Part shown: positions 35,368 through 43,562 of the stretch, in pieces | Position numbering within the stretch: position 1 is the first letter of the stretch | How the letters are laid out: each line of letters starts with the position of its first letter | NCBI GenBank assembly: GCA_934465535.1 | Contig: CAKSKV010000005.1 | Coordinates: 1-64,000, forward strand | Length of the DNA stretch: 64,000 bases | Direction of reading: 5' to 3' | Origin: an uncultured Clostridia bacterium | Lineage (GTDB): Bacteria > Bacillota > Clostridia > Christensenellales > QALW01 | Notes under the pieces: model-generated | Databases searched by the model: none | What the model was told of the DNA's origin: nothing | What the model saw: the letters and a program-made list of their open reading frames with translations, nothing else | Translations under genes and position numbers: made by a program

Positions 35368-36464
35368 CAGTATCCCTCCTTCACTCTCACAATAACCGGC
35401 TCTCCCCCGGCCGGCGCATATATATCCTCCGCCTCCGGCTCCATTGCCCGTATGGCGGCCTCCTCGCTTGCTATAAACACAAGGTCTTTTTTCTTTGCTG
35501 TCACCATGGAGCGCAGTTTCAGCCTGTCATTAAGCGCCATAAGTCCGCCGTCAAAGCCTAAAATAATGGAAAACGGTCCGGTTATCAGCAGCCCCGGATA
35601 TGCCTTGCGCAGATACTCCAGCTGCTCCGCCGCCGCGCTGTCGGTCTTCTCCAGCTTCTTAAGCGTGCTCCAAAAGGGCGCCGCCATTACCGAGGCGGTT
35701 TCCTCCAGCGTAAGCCCCTGCCGCCGCAGCAGATAGTCGGCAATATATGTAATAACCTCCGTGTCGGTCTTAAGAGTGCATTTGTAGCCGTACATTTCAA
35801 TATCCCTGCGGTTGGCATCATAGGAGGATATCTCACCGTTGTGCACCACCGTATAGTCAAGCAGCGCAAAGGGGTGCGCTCCGCCCCACCAGCCCGGCGT
35901 ATTTGTAGGATATCTCCCGTGCGCCGTCCAGCTGTAAGCCTCGTATTCCTCCAGCCTGTAAAACCTGCCCACATCCTCGGGAAAGCCCACCGCCTTGAAC
36001 ACGCCCACATTTTTCCCGCTGGAAAAAACATACGAGCCCTCAAGCCTTGTGTTTATCTGCATTACCGTGCGCGCCACATACTCCTTTTCATCCAGCTGCA
36101 AACGGGACAGCACCGAGGAAAGCGGCGCCACAAAGTACCGCCAAATCAGCGGAACATCGGTAATTTCTGGTATTTTGCGTATCGGAATGTTTTCGGCCTT
36201 TACTATCTCAAAGCTGTCCTTTAGAAAGCTTTCGCACTCCACGCGCGCAGCATTGTCATTATAAAAAATGTGCAGCGCGTAAAACTCCCTGTATTCGGGA
36301 TATATACCGTACCCCGCAAACCCGCCGCCGAGACCGTTGGAACGGTCGTGCATGGGTATCATGCTCTTAATTATCATTTCGCCGTCCATCTTTCTGCCCT
36401 GCGTGGAAATAACGGCGGAAATGGCGCAGCCCGACGGAATACGCACCTGTCCTTCCTTCATCAT
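35367..36464 (-). CDS. Glutamate synthase amidotransferase subunit (class II)
   Basis: A 365-aa protein equal to the N-terminal glutaminase domain of glutamate synthase. The nucleophile Cys is in IPSGCAISAV near residue 13, so a short N-terminal peptide precedes it. Other landmarks are GGGFAGYGIYPEYREF, the glutamine site AHGRYPTNTPGWWGGAHPFA (20 residues) and VHNGEISSYDANR. ATG 36464 has AAGGGGTG 6 nt upstream; GTG 36473 is in frame but less likely. It is the first gene of the operon behind an ANTAR-type leader. Confidence 0.92.
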   Translation of the reverse strand: MMKEGQVRIPSGCAISAVISTQGRKMDGEMIIKSMIPMHDRSNGLGGGFAGYGIYPEYREFYALHIFYNDNAARVECESFLKDSFEIVKAENIPIRKIPEITDVPLIWRYFVAPLSSVLSRLQLDEKEYVARTVMQINTRLEGSYVFSSGKNVGVFKAVGFPEDVGRFYRLEEYEAYSWTAHGRYPTNTPGWWGGAHPFALLDYTVVHNGEISSYDANRRDIEMYGYKCTLKTDTEVITYIADYLLRRQGLTLEETASVMAAPFWSTLKKLEKTDSAAAEQLEYLRKAYPGLLITGPFSIILGFDGGLMALNDRLKLRSMVTAKKKDLVFIASEEAAIRAMEPEAEDIYAPAGGEPVIVRVKEGY

Positions 36465-36480
36465 AATCTTCACCCCTTAC

Positions 36481-36538
36481 ATAAAAGAAAAGGCGTTCAT
36501 TCACACGGGGGACAATGCTCCCGCACAAATGAACGCCT
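36481..36538 (-). terminator. Leader terminator of the gltB-glnA operon
   Basis: On the minus strand AGGCGTTCATT (36538-36528) pairs with AATGAACGCCT (36501-36491). The inner part can extend the stem through GCGGG/CCCCGT. TTTTCTTTT follows. It lies between the promoter and the amidotransferase gene, so it must be overridden for expression. Its 5' arm overlaps the ANTAR-type hairpin at 36529-36546. Confidence 0.85.
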
Positions 36539-36546
36539 TTGCTCAT
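36529..36546 (-). promoter_or_regulatory. ANTAR-type antiterminator hairpin, gltB-glnA leader
   Basis: On the minus strand ATGAGC-AAAGGC-GTTCAT forms a 6-bp stem (one G-U) with a hexaloop having A at position 1 and G at position 4, the two bases conserved in ANTAR target loops. Its 3' arm is the 5' arm of the leader terminator, so the two structures exclude each other. A first (P1) hairpin, usually required, is not visible between promoter and this one. Confidence 0.7.
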
Positions 36547-36553
36547 TGCAGGC

Positions 36554-36582
36554 ATTATATTGCGCTCCTTCGTTTTTGTCAA
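36554..36582 (-). promoter_or_regulatory. Consensus promoter of the gltB-glnA operon
   Basis: On the minus strand TTGACA (36582-36577), a 17-bp spacer and TATAAT (36559-36554), a perfect consensus. Initiation would fall almost at the foot of the ANTAR-type hairpin. Confidence 0.88.
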
Positions 36583-36676
36583 ATATTTTGTATGATTTTC
36601 GTTCGTTTTCGCCCGTTTATGAAAGTATCAAGCTTTGCGGCTGCATTTTTTATTAAAATTTTTTATAAAAAAGTGT

Positions 36677-36704
36677 TTGACAAAAATAAAAAAGCGAGTA
36701 TAAT
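36677..36704 (+). promoter_or_regulatory. Consensus promoter of the type III glutamine synthetase gene
   Basis: TTGACA (36677-36682), a 16-bp spacer and TATAAT (36699-36704). It is divergent from the gltB promoter, about 95 bp away. Confidence 0.88.
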
Positions 36705-36714
36705 CAGCGGCATA

Positions 36715-36732
36715 AAAGGCAAGGGCGTCTTT
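36715..36732 (+). promoter_or_regulatory. ANTAR-type antiterminator hairpin, glnN leader
   Basis: AAAGGC-AAGGGC-GTCTTT forms a 6-bp stem (one G-U) with an A1/G4 hexaloop. Its 3' arm GTCTTT lies inside the 5' arm of the terminator 36725-36755. This mirrors the hairpin on the opposite strand at 36529-36546, which suggests the same ANTAR protein controls both transcripts. Confidence 0.7.
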
Positions 36733-36768
36733 GGGATAATCATCCCCAAAGGCGCTTTTTTGTTTTTT
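36725..36768 (+). terminator. Leader terminator of glnN
   Basis: GCGTCTTTGGG (36725-36735) pairs over 11 bp with CCCAAAGGCGC (36745-36755), followed by TTTTTT-G-TTTTTT. It lies about 130 nt before the glnN start and would end transcription unless the ANTAR-type hairpin forms. Downstream (36769-36898) is A-rich, with a further CGCACTT/AAGTGCG inverted repeat. Confidence 0.87.
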
Positions 36769-36898
36769 CGCACTTCGTGCAAGGTCTCAAAACAGATGAA
36801 AAAGTGCGAAAAAATGCTCAAAAACCGTTAAAAAAAGCCTTAAAAACAGGCAAAAAAACGCATTAAAAATTGTAACAAAAGCAAAGGAGTGCAGAGTT

Positions 36899-38995
36899 AT
36901 GGAAACAGTATCTGATTATTTCGGCAGCCTGGTATTTGACGACAGGGTGATGAAGGCAACGCTTTCCGCGGATGTTTACTCCTCCCTTAAAAAAACCATT
37001 GATGAAGGCGCGCCTCTGGATGTGCAGGTGGCAAACGCCGTAGCATCCGCCATGAAGGACTGGGCAATAGAAAAGGGCGCAACACATTTTACTCACTGGT
37101 TCCAGCCGCTTACCGGCATAACCGCCGAAAAGCACGACAGCTTCATATCCCCCGCTCCCGACGGCCGCGTAATAATGGAGTTTTCCGGCAAGGAGCTTAT
37201 AAAGGGCGAGCCGGACGCCTCCAGCTTCCCCTCCGGCGGGCTGCGCGCCACCTTTGAGGCCCGCGGCTACACCGCTTGGGACCCCACCTCCTATGCCTTT
37301 ATTAAGGATAAAACACTGTGCATCCCCACCGCCTTCTGTTCCTACGGCGGAGAAGCGCTGGATAAAAAAACCCCGCTGCTGCGCTCCATGGAGGCCATAA
37401 ACAAGCAGGCTCTGCGCGTGCTGCGGCTTTTCGGCAACACCGATGTTAAATGCGTGCGCACCTCGGTAGGCCCGGAGCAGGAATATTTTCTTGTGGACAG
37501 AGAAATGTATGAAAAACGCAAGGATCTGATATTCACCGGCCGCACGCTTTTCGGCGCCAAGCCGCCTAAAGGGCAGGAGCTGGACGACCACTATTTCGGC
37601 GTTATAAAGCCCCGCGTGGCGGAATACATGGCGGACCTCAACCGTGAGCTGTGGAAGCTGGGCATACTTGCAAAAACCGAGCACAACGAGGTGGCTCCCG
37701 CTCAGCACGAGCTGGCGCCGATATACACCACCACAAACATAGCAACGGATCACAATCAGCTTACCATGGAAATAATGCAGAAGGTGGCATCGCGCCACGG
37801 TCTTGTGTGCCTGCTGCATGAAAAGCCCTTTGCGGGGGTCAACGGCAGCGGCAAGCATAACAACTGGTCCATGGCCACCGATACCGGCATCAACCTGCTT
37901 ACCCCCGGAGATACCCCTCATGAAAACGCGCAGTTTTTGCTGTTTCTGTGCGCCGTTATAAAGGCGGTGGACGAATATCAGGATCTGTTAAGGCTGTCCG
38001 TAGCCTCCGCCGGCAACGATCACCGTCTTGGCGCAAACGAAGCGCCCCCTGCTGTAATATCCATGTTTCTTGGCGATGAGCTTACCGCGGTGCTGGATGC
38101 CATTGCCTCCGACGCGCCGTACAGCGCCGCCGAAAAAACCGTTATGAAGCTGGGCGCTCATGTTCTGCCGCGCTTCACTCGGGATACTACGGACCGCAAC
38201 CGTACCTCTCCGTTTGCCTTTACAGGCAATAAATTTGAATTCCGCATGCCCGGCTCTGCCGCAAGCATTGCCTGCGCCAACATAATGATAAACGCAAGCG
38301 TAGCCGAGGAGCTGCGCAAATATGCCGATGCGCTGGAGGCGGCCTCCGATTTTGAAGCCGAGCTGCACAGGCTTATACGCTCAACGGTAATCGAGCATCG
38401 CCGCATAATTTTCAACGGCAACGGCTATGATGACGCATGGATAAAGGAAGCCACGGAAAAACGCGGTCTGCTGAACCTGAGAACCACGCCCGATGCTCTG
38501 CCGGCACTGCTGGAAAAGAAAAACGCCGATATGCTGGTTTCCCACGGTATCTTCTCCATGGCGGAGCTGCATTCCCGCTATGAGATAACGCTGGAAAACT
38601 ACTGCAAAACCGTCAACATTGAAGGTCAGACCATGGTGGAAATGGCGCGCAGAGAAATACTGCCCGCAATAGAAGCCTATGCGCACGAGCTGGCCTGCAC
38701 CGCTGCGGCCAAGCACGGTTTAATTCCCGGCACTGCCTGCCGCTATGAAAGCGGCACGGTAAAGCGGCTGTCCGACCTTGCCGATTCCATAGACGCAGCC
38801 GCCTCCCATCTTGAGAAAAAGCTGCAGCTTTGCCGCGAAACCGCAGACATTACCGAAGCGGCAGTGGCCGTGCGCGATACGGTGCTGCCCGCAATGGCGG
38901 AGCTGCGTCTGCCCTGCGACGAAGCGGAAACAATAACGGCGGAGCGCTGCTGGCCCTTCCCCACCTATGAAAAGCTGCTTTTCGGCGTAAATTAA
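36899..38995 (+). CDS. glnN: Glutamine synthetase, type III
   Basis: A 698-aa enzyme of the large GSIII class. Landmarks are the N-terminal VDDRVM-like FDDRVMKATL, THFTHWFQPLTG (near 65), the active-site segments GPEQEYFLVD, EHNEVAPAQHELAPIY, GVNGSGKHNNWSM and GNDHRLGANEAPPA. Length is typical for GSIII. It duplicates the reaction of the glnA product and faces the gltB operon with matching ANTAR-type control. AAAGGAG lies 9 nt before ATG 36899. Confidence 0.96.
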   Translation: METVSDYFGSLVFDDRVMKATLSADVYSSLKKTIDEGAPLDVQVANAVASAMKDWAIEKGATHFTHWFQPLTGITAEKHDSFISPAPDGRVIMEFSGKELIKGEPDASSFPSGGLRATFEARGYTAWDPTSYAFIKDKTLCIPTAFCSYGGEALDKKTPLLRSMEAINKQALRVLRLFGNTDVKCVRTSVGPEQEYFLVDREMYEKRKDLIFTGRTLFGAKPPKGQELDDHYFGVIKPRVAEYMADLNRELWKLGILAKTEHNEVAPAQHELAPIYTTTNIATDHNQLTMEIMQKVASRHGLVCLLHEKPFAGVNGSGKHNNWSMATDTGINLLTPGDTPHENAQFLLFLCAVIKAVDEYQDLLRLSVASAGNDHRLGANEAPPAVISMFLGDELTAVLDAIASDAPYSAAEKTVMKLGAHVLPRFTRDTTDRNRTSPFAFTGNKFEFRMPGSAASIACANIMINASVAEELRKYADALEAASDFEAELHRLIRSTVIEHRRIIFNGNGYDDAWIKEATEKRGLLNLRTTPDALPALLEKKNADMLVSHGIFSMAELHSRYEITLENYCKTVNIEGQTMVEMARREILPAIEAYAHELACTAAAKHGLIPGTACRYESGTVKRLSDLADSIDAAASHLEKKLQLCRETADITEAAVAVRDTVLPAMAELRLPCDEAETITAERCWPFPTYEKLLFGVN

Positions 38996-39005
38996 CCTTA
39001 AGGCG

Positions 39006-39030
39006 ATAAAAAACGGGGCCATTCAGCCCC
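39006..39030 (-). terminator. Small terminator for leftward transcripts
   Basis: On the minus strand GGGGC, loop TGAATG, GCCCC, then GTTTTTT. It is a second stop for transcripts coming from the 39189 gene. Confidence 0.5.
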
Positions 39031-39120
39031 TCGCGATAAGCCCGAATGCGGGCGGAGCGGCAACACCGCACATACGGCATTTACAATGGCCGCTCTCCCC
39101 CTTCTTCATATATTCCCCCT

Positions 39121-39172
39121 AAAATACACAGGCACAGGGCCGCAGCTGCAGCCCTGTGCCTGTGTATTTTTT
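39121..39172. terminator. Strong bidirectional terminator
   Basis: Two 20-bp arms (39121-39140 and 39151-39170) are perfectly complementary around a CGCAGCTGCA loop, with AAAA/TTTT ends. It separates glnN from the convergent 39189 gene. Confidence 0.9.
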
Positions 39173-39188
39173 CTTTTAATATTGTTTC

Positions 39189-39734
39189 CTAACCGCGCCC
39201 GGCGCTTATCCATTCAACAAGCAGCAGCGCAAGCACCGCAGCAATTGCAATTAAAGCAACAACAACAGTGTCTTTCCTGCTGTTTTTGCCGTCATCGCGC
39301 CCCGGCTCCGAAGATGCAGCGGAATGCTCATTACCGTTTTGCCCCTGAGCCTGCCCGGCCGCACCGCTTTCGGTTTGGCGCGTATCGGCATCGGAATTAA
39401 CAGTCTTTGCAGCGGGCTTTGTGTATTTGGGGGACGGATGCGTATACTTATAATAAAGCGCCAGAGGGTCGGTTTGATTCATTATGCGGGCATAAAAATC
39501 GTCCAGCCATTTCTCATCCTCCGGCGGACACATATCCGTTTCGGAGCAGTCCGGCTCATGCGCTATCCGGTTTCTTATCCTGCGGCAATGCCTGAGCCTT
39601 TTAAGATCAGCCTCCCAACCCGACACAAGGTAAGCCCCGCGCGGCTTATCCGACATTTCCTTTATGTAGGCCGATACCCTGCCCTCGCCCAGCATATCTC
39701 CGCACAGCTTTTCAAGCTGCTTGTATGAATCCAT
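39189..39734 (-). CDS. C-terminally membrane-anchored protein with an R-x4-H motif
   Basis: About 181 aa if started at ATG 39734 (MDSYKQLEK); ATG 39743 is also possible. Residues 1-100 are helical and contain RHCRRIRNRIAHEPDC, a charged helix followed by RNRIAH, which fits the R-x4-6-H motif of HEPN-type helical domains. A Ser/Gly/Glu-rich linker and a single C-terminal helix (VVVALIAIAAVLALLLVEW) follow. It resembles a DUF6548-type family. Function is unknown; RNase activity is only a possibility. Confidence 0.6.
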   Translation of the reverse strand: MDSYKQLEKLCGDMLGEGRVSAYIKEMSDKPRGAYLVSGWEADLKRLRHCRRIRNRIAHEPDCSETDMCPPEDEKWLDDFYARIMNQTDPLALYYKYTHPSPKYTKPAAKTVNSDADTRQTESGAAGQAQGQNGNEHSAASSEPGRDDGKNSRKDTVVVALIAIAAVLALLLVEWISAGRG

Positions 39735-39832
39735 AAAGCCCATAGCCTTCTTTGCCCAACCTTTCTTTGCAGGCAATATTCCGCCCTGCTATTTATCTGC
39801 CGGCCGCGCGTTTCGTTTGCCGTCCGTAATTA

Positions 39833-41257
39833 TCAATCATCCTGCTTTTCCGCCTGCTGCCACAGCTGCTTTACCGTTTCCCCGTCTGCCTCCCGCAGCG
39901 CTGTTCCCTTTTGCTCCGCCGCCTTTTCCGTGCGCTCAAAGCGGCTTATAAAGCGATCCACGGCGCAGTTGAGCGCCATTTCCGGCTGTACCAAGCATTT
40001 GCGCGCGGCATTTGCCGCCCTTAGCAGCATCTCGCCCACTGTCCGCGAAGCGGCATCGGACCTGCTGTTTTCCTGCTCCAGCATCGCTTTAACGGCCTTT
40101 ACTGCCCCGTCCAGCTCCGCAGCGGCTTCCCCGGCGCTTATGTCAAGGCCGGCATGGCGCGCCTTATCCAGCACCTTTTCCGCACGCATAAGGGCGGGGA
40201 AGCTGCCCGGTATTGCCGCCAGCACCTGGGAATCCTTCTGTCCGCGGTCGCGGCGCTTTATGGCCTCCCAGTTTGTAAGCACCTCATCGCTGCCCGAAAC
40301 AAGCGTATCCCCGAAAACATGCGGGTGCCGCCGTATCATTTTGCGGCAGACGGCGTCCGTAACATCGCGGTAGGAAAACTCACCGTGCTCGCTGCCTATC
40401 TGAGCATGGAATGCCACCTGCAGCAGCACATCCCCAAGCTCGTCCGCAAGCTGATAGGGATCGCCGTTGTTTACCGCATCCGCCACCTCATAGGCCTCCT
40501 CCACCAGATAGCGTGTAAGCGTTTCATGTGTCTGCTCCCTGTCCCACGGGCAGCCGTCAACATCCCGCAGGCGGCGCATTATATATAAAAGGTCCTCGGT
40601 GTTATAGCAGGCGCGCTTTTCAAACGGCACTGCCGGTATCACCGCGCAGGCTCTGTGACCGTAGTCCTTTCTCCTGTCCAGCTCGCACAGCGGAATACCG
40701 AAGGAGGAGCTTCCGTTAAAGAAGTATATTTCCTGCTCGTCAGCATAGTAATCCGCCAGGCGGCACTTTACCCTTCCGGCAAGCAGGGCGTCGTCTATGC
40801 CCGTAACGCACAGGTTAATTCCCGCCTCCGGCACCGCCTTTTCCGCCTCAAAGGCGGTAAGCACTCTCTTTTCCCCCGTTATGCCCGCGCAGGCACAGGC
40901 AGCCTCGGCCAGCGATACGCCCGGTATGACCCAAGCGGGAATGCCGCTTTCCTTTGCCGCCTTTACGGCAAAGGCCGCGCACTCATCCTCCAGCGCGCTT
41001 CCCGTTACCGCAAAGCACACACTGCCCTCAAAGGAGCAGAGCTTTTCCCATATAAGGCGGTTAAGCCCGTCAAAATCCTCCGCCTGCTCATAGCAGTCGT
41101 CACAGGCAAAAACCTCCCGTTTTTTCGAAAGCTCCGAAAAAAGCTCTATTTTTTCCGTATGCAGCACAACGGCAGCGCAGCCGTCCAGCGCCTCCGCGCC
41201 CTTAAGCGTAACATCCCCGGCCGCAGCCCCGCAGCCCACTATATACAGCTTGTCCAT
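39833..41257 (-). CDS. mazG: Tetrapyrrole methylase/MazG fusion protein (YabN type)
   Basis: A 474-aa fusion. The N-terminal part (about 1-205) is a tetrapyrrole-methylase-like domain beginning MDKLYIVGCGAAAGDVTLKG. The C-terminal part (from about 225) is MazG with LRDVDGCPWDREQTHETL, the metal-binding EEAYEVADAV and ELGDVLLQVAFHA, which hydrolyses nucleoside triphosphates to monophosphates. The methylase domain is degenerate compared with true enzymes of the family. AAGGAGAAA precedes the ATG, and the DUF6062 gene lies just upstream. Confidence 0.93.
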   Translation of the reverse strand: MDKLYIVGCGAAAGDVTLKGAEALDGCAAVVLHTEKIELFSELSKKREVFACDDCYEQAEDFDGLNRLIWEKLCSFEGSVCFAVTGSALEDECAAFAVKAAKESGIPAWVIPGVSLAEAACACAGITGEKRVLTAFEAEKAVPEAGINLCVTGIDDALLAGRVKCRLADYYADEQEIYFFNGSSSFGIPLCELDRRKDYGHRACAVIPAVPFEKRACYNTEDLLYIMRRLRDVDGCPWDREQTHETLTRYLVEEAYEVADAVNNGDPYQLADELGDVLLQVAFHAQIGSEHGEFSYRDVTDAVCRKMIRRHPHVFGDTLVSGSDEVLTNWEAIKRRDRGQKDSQVLAAIPGSFPALMRAEKVLDKARHAGLDISAGEAAAELDGAVKAVKAMLEQENSRSDAASRTVGEMLLRAANAARKCLVQPEMALNCAVDRFISRFERTEKAAEQKGTALREADGETVKQLWQQAEKQDD

Positions 41258-41281
41258 TTGCGGTATTTCTCCTTATGCTTT

Positions 41282-42028
41282 TTATGCTTTGTTTGTGTCC
41301 TTTTCCGTATCGGGGCGGGTATCTCCGCCAAGATACGCCGCCGTGCGCGCCACGGCGGTCCGCTCGCTTCCCCATTCCCTGCCGCGGCTGCGGTAATCAA
41401 ACATTTTGGTAAAATCCTCAAGCTCGCGCGTCAGGTTATCCATGGCCGAAAGCTGAAGCTCGCATGTTTTTCGGGCAAAATTCTGCCTGTCCTTTGCCCC
41501 CAGCGAAAGGCACGCCTTCAAAAGCAAAGAAAAATGCCGGGTGCAAAAGCCGCCGCAGCCGTCGTAAAGCTCACGAAAACGCGTCTGATCAATATAAAGA
41601 TGCACCGAGGTATCGATATATCTTTCCATGCTGTCCGCAAGGGAGGCGCATATAAGGCAGTCCCGGTTGTGCCCCTGCGCCGCCTGCTCAAGCTCCGCAA
41701 GCGCCGCCGCCGCTCTTTTTTCCCGCCCGGCGCAGGCCGATACAAACCCTGCCGCCGCTTTTCTCATGCGCTGACTCTTACTTTGCATAAAGGTGTTTAA
41801 TTCCAGCGCCAGCGGCAGGCGGTTGCCCGCATTGTACAGCCCGTCCAGATGCTTTGCGCAAAACCCCGAGCGGTTCACCTTTATCCGTATCTCCGGCGTC
41901 ATTGCGGCGCTGCCCAGATAATATTCGATATATTCCTTTTCAAGGCGTTTTTCCAACCTGCAAAAAGGGCAGCCGCCTTTTTGCTCAAAAACCTCGTAAA
42001 CAGATATGGTTTCTATTTTATATCCCAT
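41282..42028 (-). CDS. DUF6062 family protein
   Basis: A 248-aa protein starting MGYKIETISVYEVFEQKGGCPFC at ATG 42028, with GGAGG 5 nt upstream. Paired Cys motifs occur twice: CPFC with FCAKH (near 25 and 65), and CLIC with FCTRH (near 128 and 165). This indicates two similar halves, each probably binding a metal. The family is widespread in Clostridia without known function. It ends 24 bp before mazG on the same strand. Confidence 0.78.
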   Translation of the reverse strand: MGYKIETISVYEVFEQKGGCPFCRLEKRLEKEYIEYYLGSAAMTPEIRIKVNRSGFCAKHLDGLYNAGNRLPLALELNTFMQSKSQRMRKAAAGFVSACAGREKRAAAALAELEQAAQGHNRDCLICASLADSMERYIDTSVHLYIDQTRFRELYDGCGGFCTRHFSLLLKACLSLGAKDRQNFARKTCELQLSAMDNLTRELEDFTKMFDYRSRGREWGSERTAVARTAAYLGGDTRPDTEKDTNKA

Positions 42029-42306
42029 GTCCGCCTCCGCCGTACATATTTTAATGCCCATGTATACTTTGCAGTATTATAACACATATATTCCCGCTTT
42101 GCATCATACAATTTACAGGGCGCGCCGTGTCCCGGCTCTGCCGCCACTGCCGCAAAAGCAGCAGCCGCAGCGGCAAATGCACTCGGAATAAAACAATGTC
42201 CGTATGCACATATAAACATATATGCGCCCGCCGCTGCATTTTCCGCTGTTTTGCCGCTTATTGCAGATGCGCTGTTTGCATACTAAATTTTCAGGGAGGT
42301 TCACTC

Positions 42307-43116
42307 ATGGGAAAACATTTTGCGCTTCCGCCCGCAAAAGGCCGCACGGGGCGGCGTTTCTTTGTGCTTGCGCTTATTGCGGCTCTGACCGTTGCCCTGC
42401 TTATTCTCAGCGGTATAGGCAGAGCCATAGCCATGAACATACTCATTCCTCTTTTCGGCCCCGGCGATGAGGACGAGGACGATGCGCAGCACAAAATAGC
42501 CTGCCCCCGTCTTGATATATACCTGCTGCAGCTTGCCGTTGATACCGATGCAAAAAAGGCCGCTGCCGCCGCCCAAACCATAGCCGGGCGCGGCGGTGCG
42601 GGCTATGTGCTGCACGACAAGGAGGAATACCGCGTTTTTGCCTCCGGCTACCTTACCCGCGATGAGGCGCAAAGCGTTGCGGACAAGCAGGAGGAATATT
42701 CCCCCGTGCTTATAATGCTTTCAAGCGGCAGCCTGAGCTTTTCCGCCCGCTGCACCGAAAAACAAGCGGAAACATTAAGCCAAGCCTGCCGCTATTATCC
42801 TTCTCTTGCGCAGGAGCTTCTGAAGGAAGCCCAAAGCCTTGACCGCCGCGAGCTCACCCCCGCCGGAATACGGGTAAAATACACCTACCGCGCCGTAAAG
42901 ACGCAGGAGATGATATCCGGACTGGAAGCCCTTCCCGCATCTAAGGACAACGCCCTGATATCGGAGCTGCTTACGCTGTATCGCAATCTTTATATATATC
43001 TTAACGAAATTTCCGAAAAAAATGATAAATTGGGGCTGGATTTTTGCTCTGAGATAAAGTATAATTATATTGAAATGGCAGTGGCCTACCGGGATATGAT
43101 ATGCCGCTTATCCTGA
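42307..43116 (+). CDS. SPOR-like domain membrane protein
   Basis: A 269-aa protein from ATG 42307 behind AGGGAGG. A cytoplasmic Arg/Lys-rich N terminus and one membrane helix (about 18-40) are followed by an acidic DEDEDD stretch. A domain at about 68-130 (DIYLLQLAV...KAAAAAQTI.GRGGAGYV...YRVFASGYLTRDEA) has the SPOR pattern, which binds denuded peptidoglycan. A helical C terminus follows. It is probably a cell-wall or sporulation protein. The 278 bp before it contain a GCACATAT/ATATGCGC inverted repeat but no other gene. Confidence 0.75.
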   Translation: MGKHFALPPAKGRTGRRFFVLALIAALTVALLILSGIGRAIAMNILIPLFGPGDEDEDDAQHKIACPRLDIYLLQLAVDTDAKKAAAAAQTIAGRGGAGYVLHDKEEYRVFASGYLTRDEAQSVADKQEEYSPVLIMLSSGSLSFSARCTEKQAETLSQACRYYPSLAQELLKEAQSLDRRELTPAGIRVKYTYRAVKTQEMISGLEALPASKDNALISELLTLYRNLYIYLNEISEKNDKLGLDFCSEIKYNYIEMAVAYRDMICRLS

Positions 43117-43158
43117 AAAGCGGTTTTCCGGCAAAAAACAAAAAACGGAGGGATCACC

Positions 43159-43509
43159 GTGACAGTAAAGGAAATAATGTCAGCCCTGCAGGCCGACCTG
43201 CTGTGCGGCGAAAACAAACTTTCTCAGCAATGCCTTGCGGGGTGCGGCTGCGATCTTATGAGCGATGTGCTTGCCTTCCCTAAGGAGCATATGTGTCTGC
43301 TTACCGGGCTTACCAACGCCCATGTTGTGCGCACCTGCGAAATGCTGGATGTTGTATGCATTGTTTTTGTGCGCGGCAAGCAGCCTCCGGCCGATGCCCT
43401 TGAGCTTGCAAGGGAGCTGGGCATAGCGGTGATGAGCACCTCTCTTACTCTCTACGAGGCCTGCGGCAGGCTGTACGCGCTGGGGCTTCCCGGAAAAAAC
43501 ATCCGGTAA
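43159..43509 (+). CDS. DRTGG-domain protein
   Basis: A 116-aa protein from GTG 43159 with GGAGGGA upstream. It resembles the DRTGG domain that accompanies phosphotransacetylase, CBS and [FeFe]-hydrogenase-like proteins. It has the pattern CGCDLMSDVLAFP, VCIVFVRGKQPP and a final TLYEACGRLYALGL. First gene of a five-gene plus-strand operon. A ligand or partner role is likely, but none is proven for the family. Confidence 0.82.
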   Translation: MTVKEIMSALQADLLCGENKLSQQCLAGCGCDLMSDVLAFPKEHMCLLTGLTNAHVVRTCEMLDVVCIVFVRGKQPPADALELARELGIAVMSTSLTLYEACGRLYALGLPGKNIR

Positions 43510-43562
43510 AGCCGTATTTTGCGCCCAAGCCGGCGTTTAACCCACAAAAAGGAGGGGCAGCC

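Noticed and set aside
36554..36720. A first (P1) ANTAR hairpin in each leader
   Set aside because: I searched for a stem with an A1/G4 hexaloop upstream of each P2-like hairpin; only 3-bp or mismatched stems inside the promoter were found.
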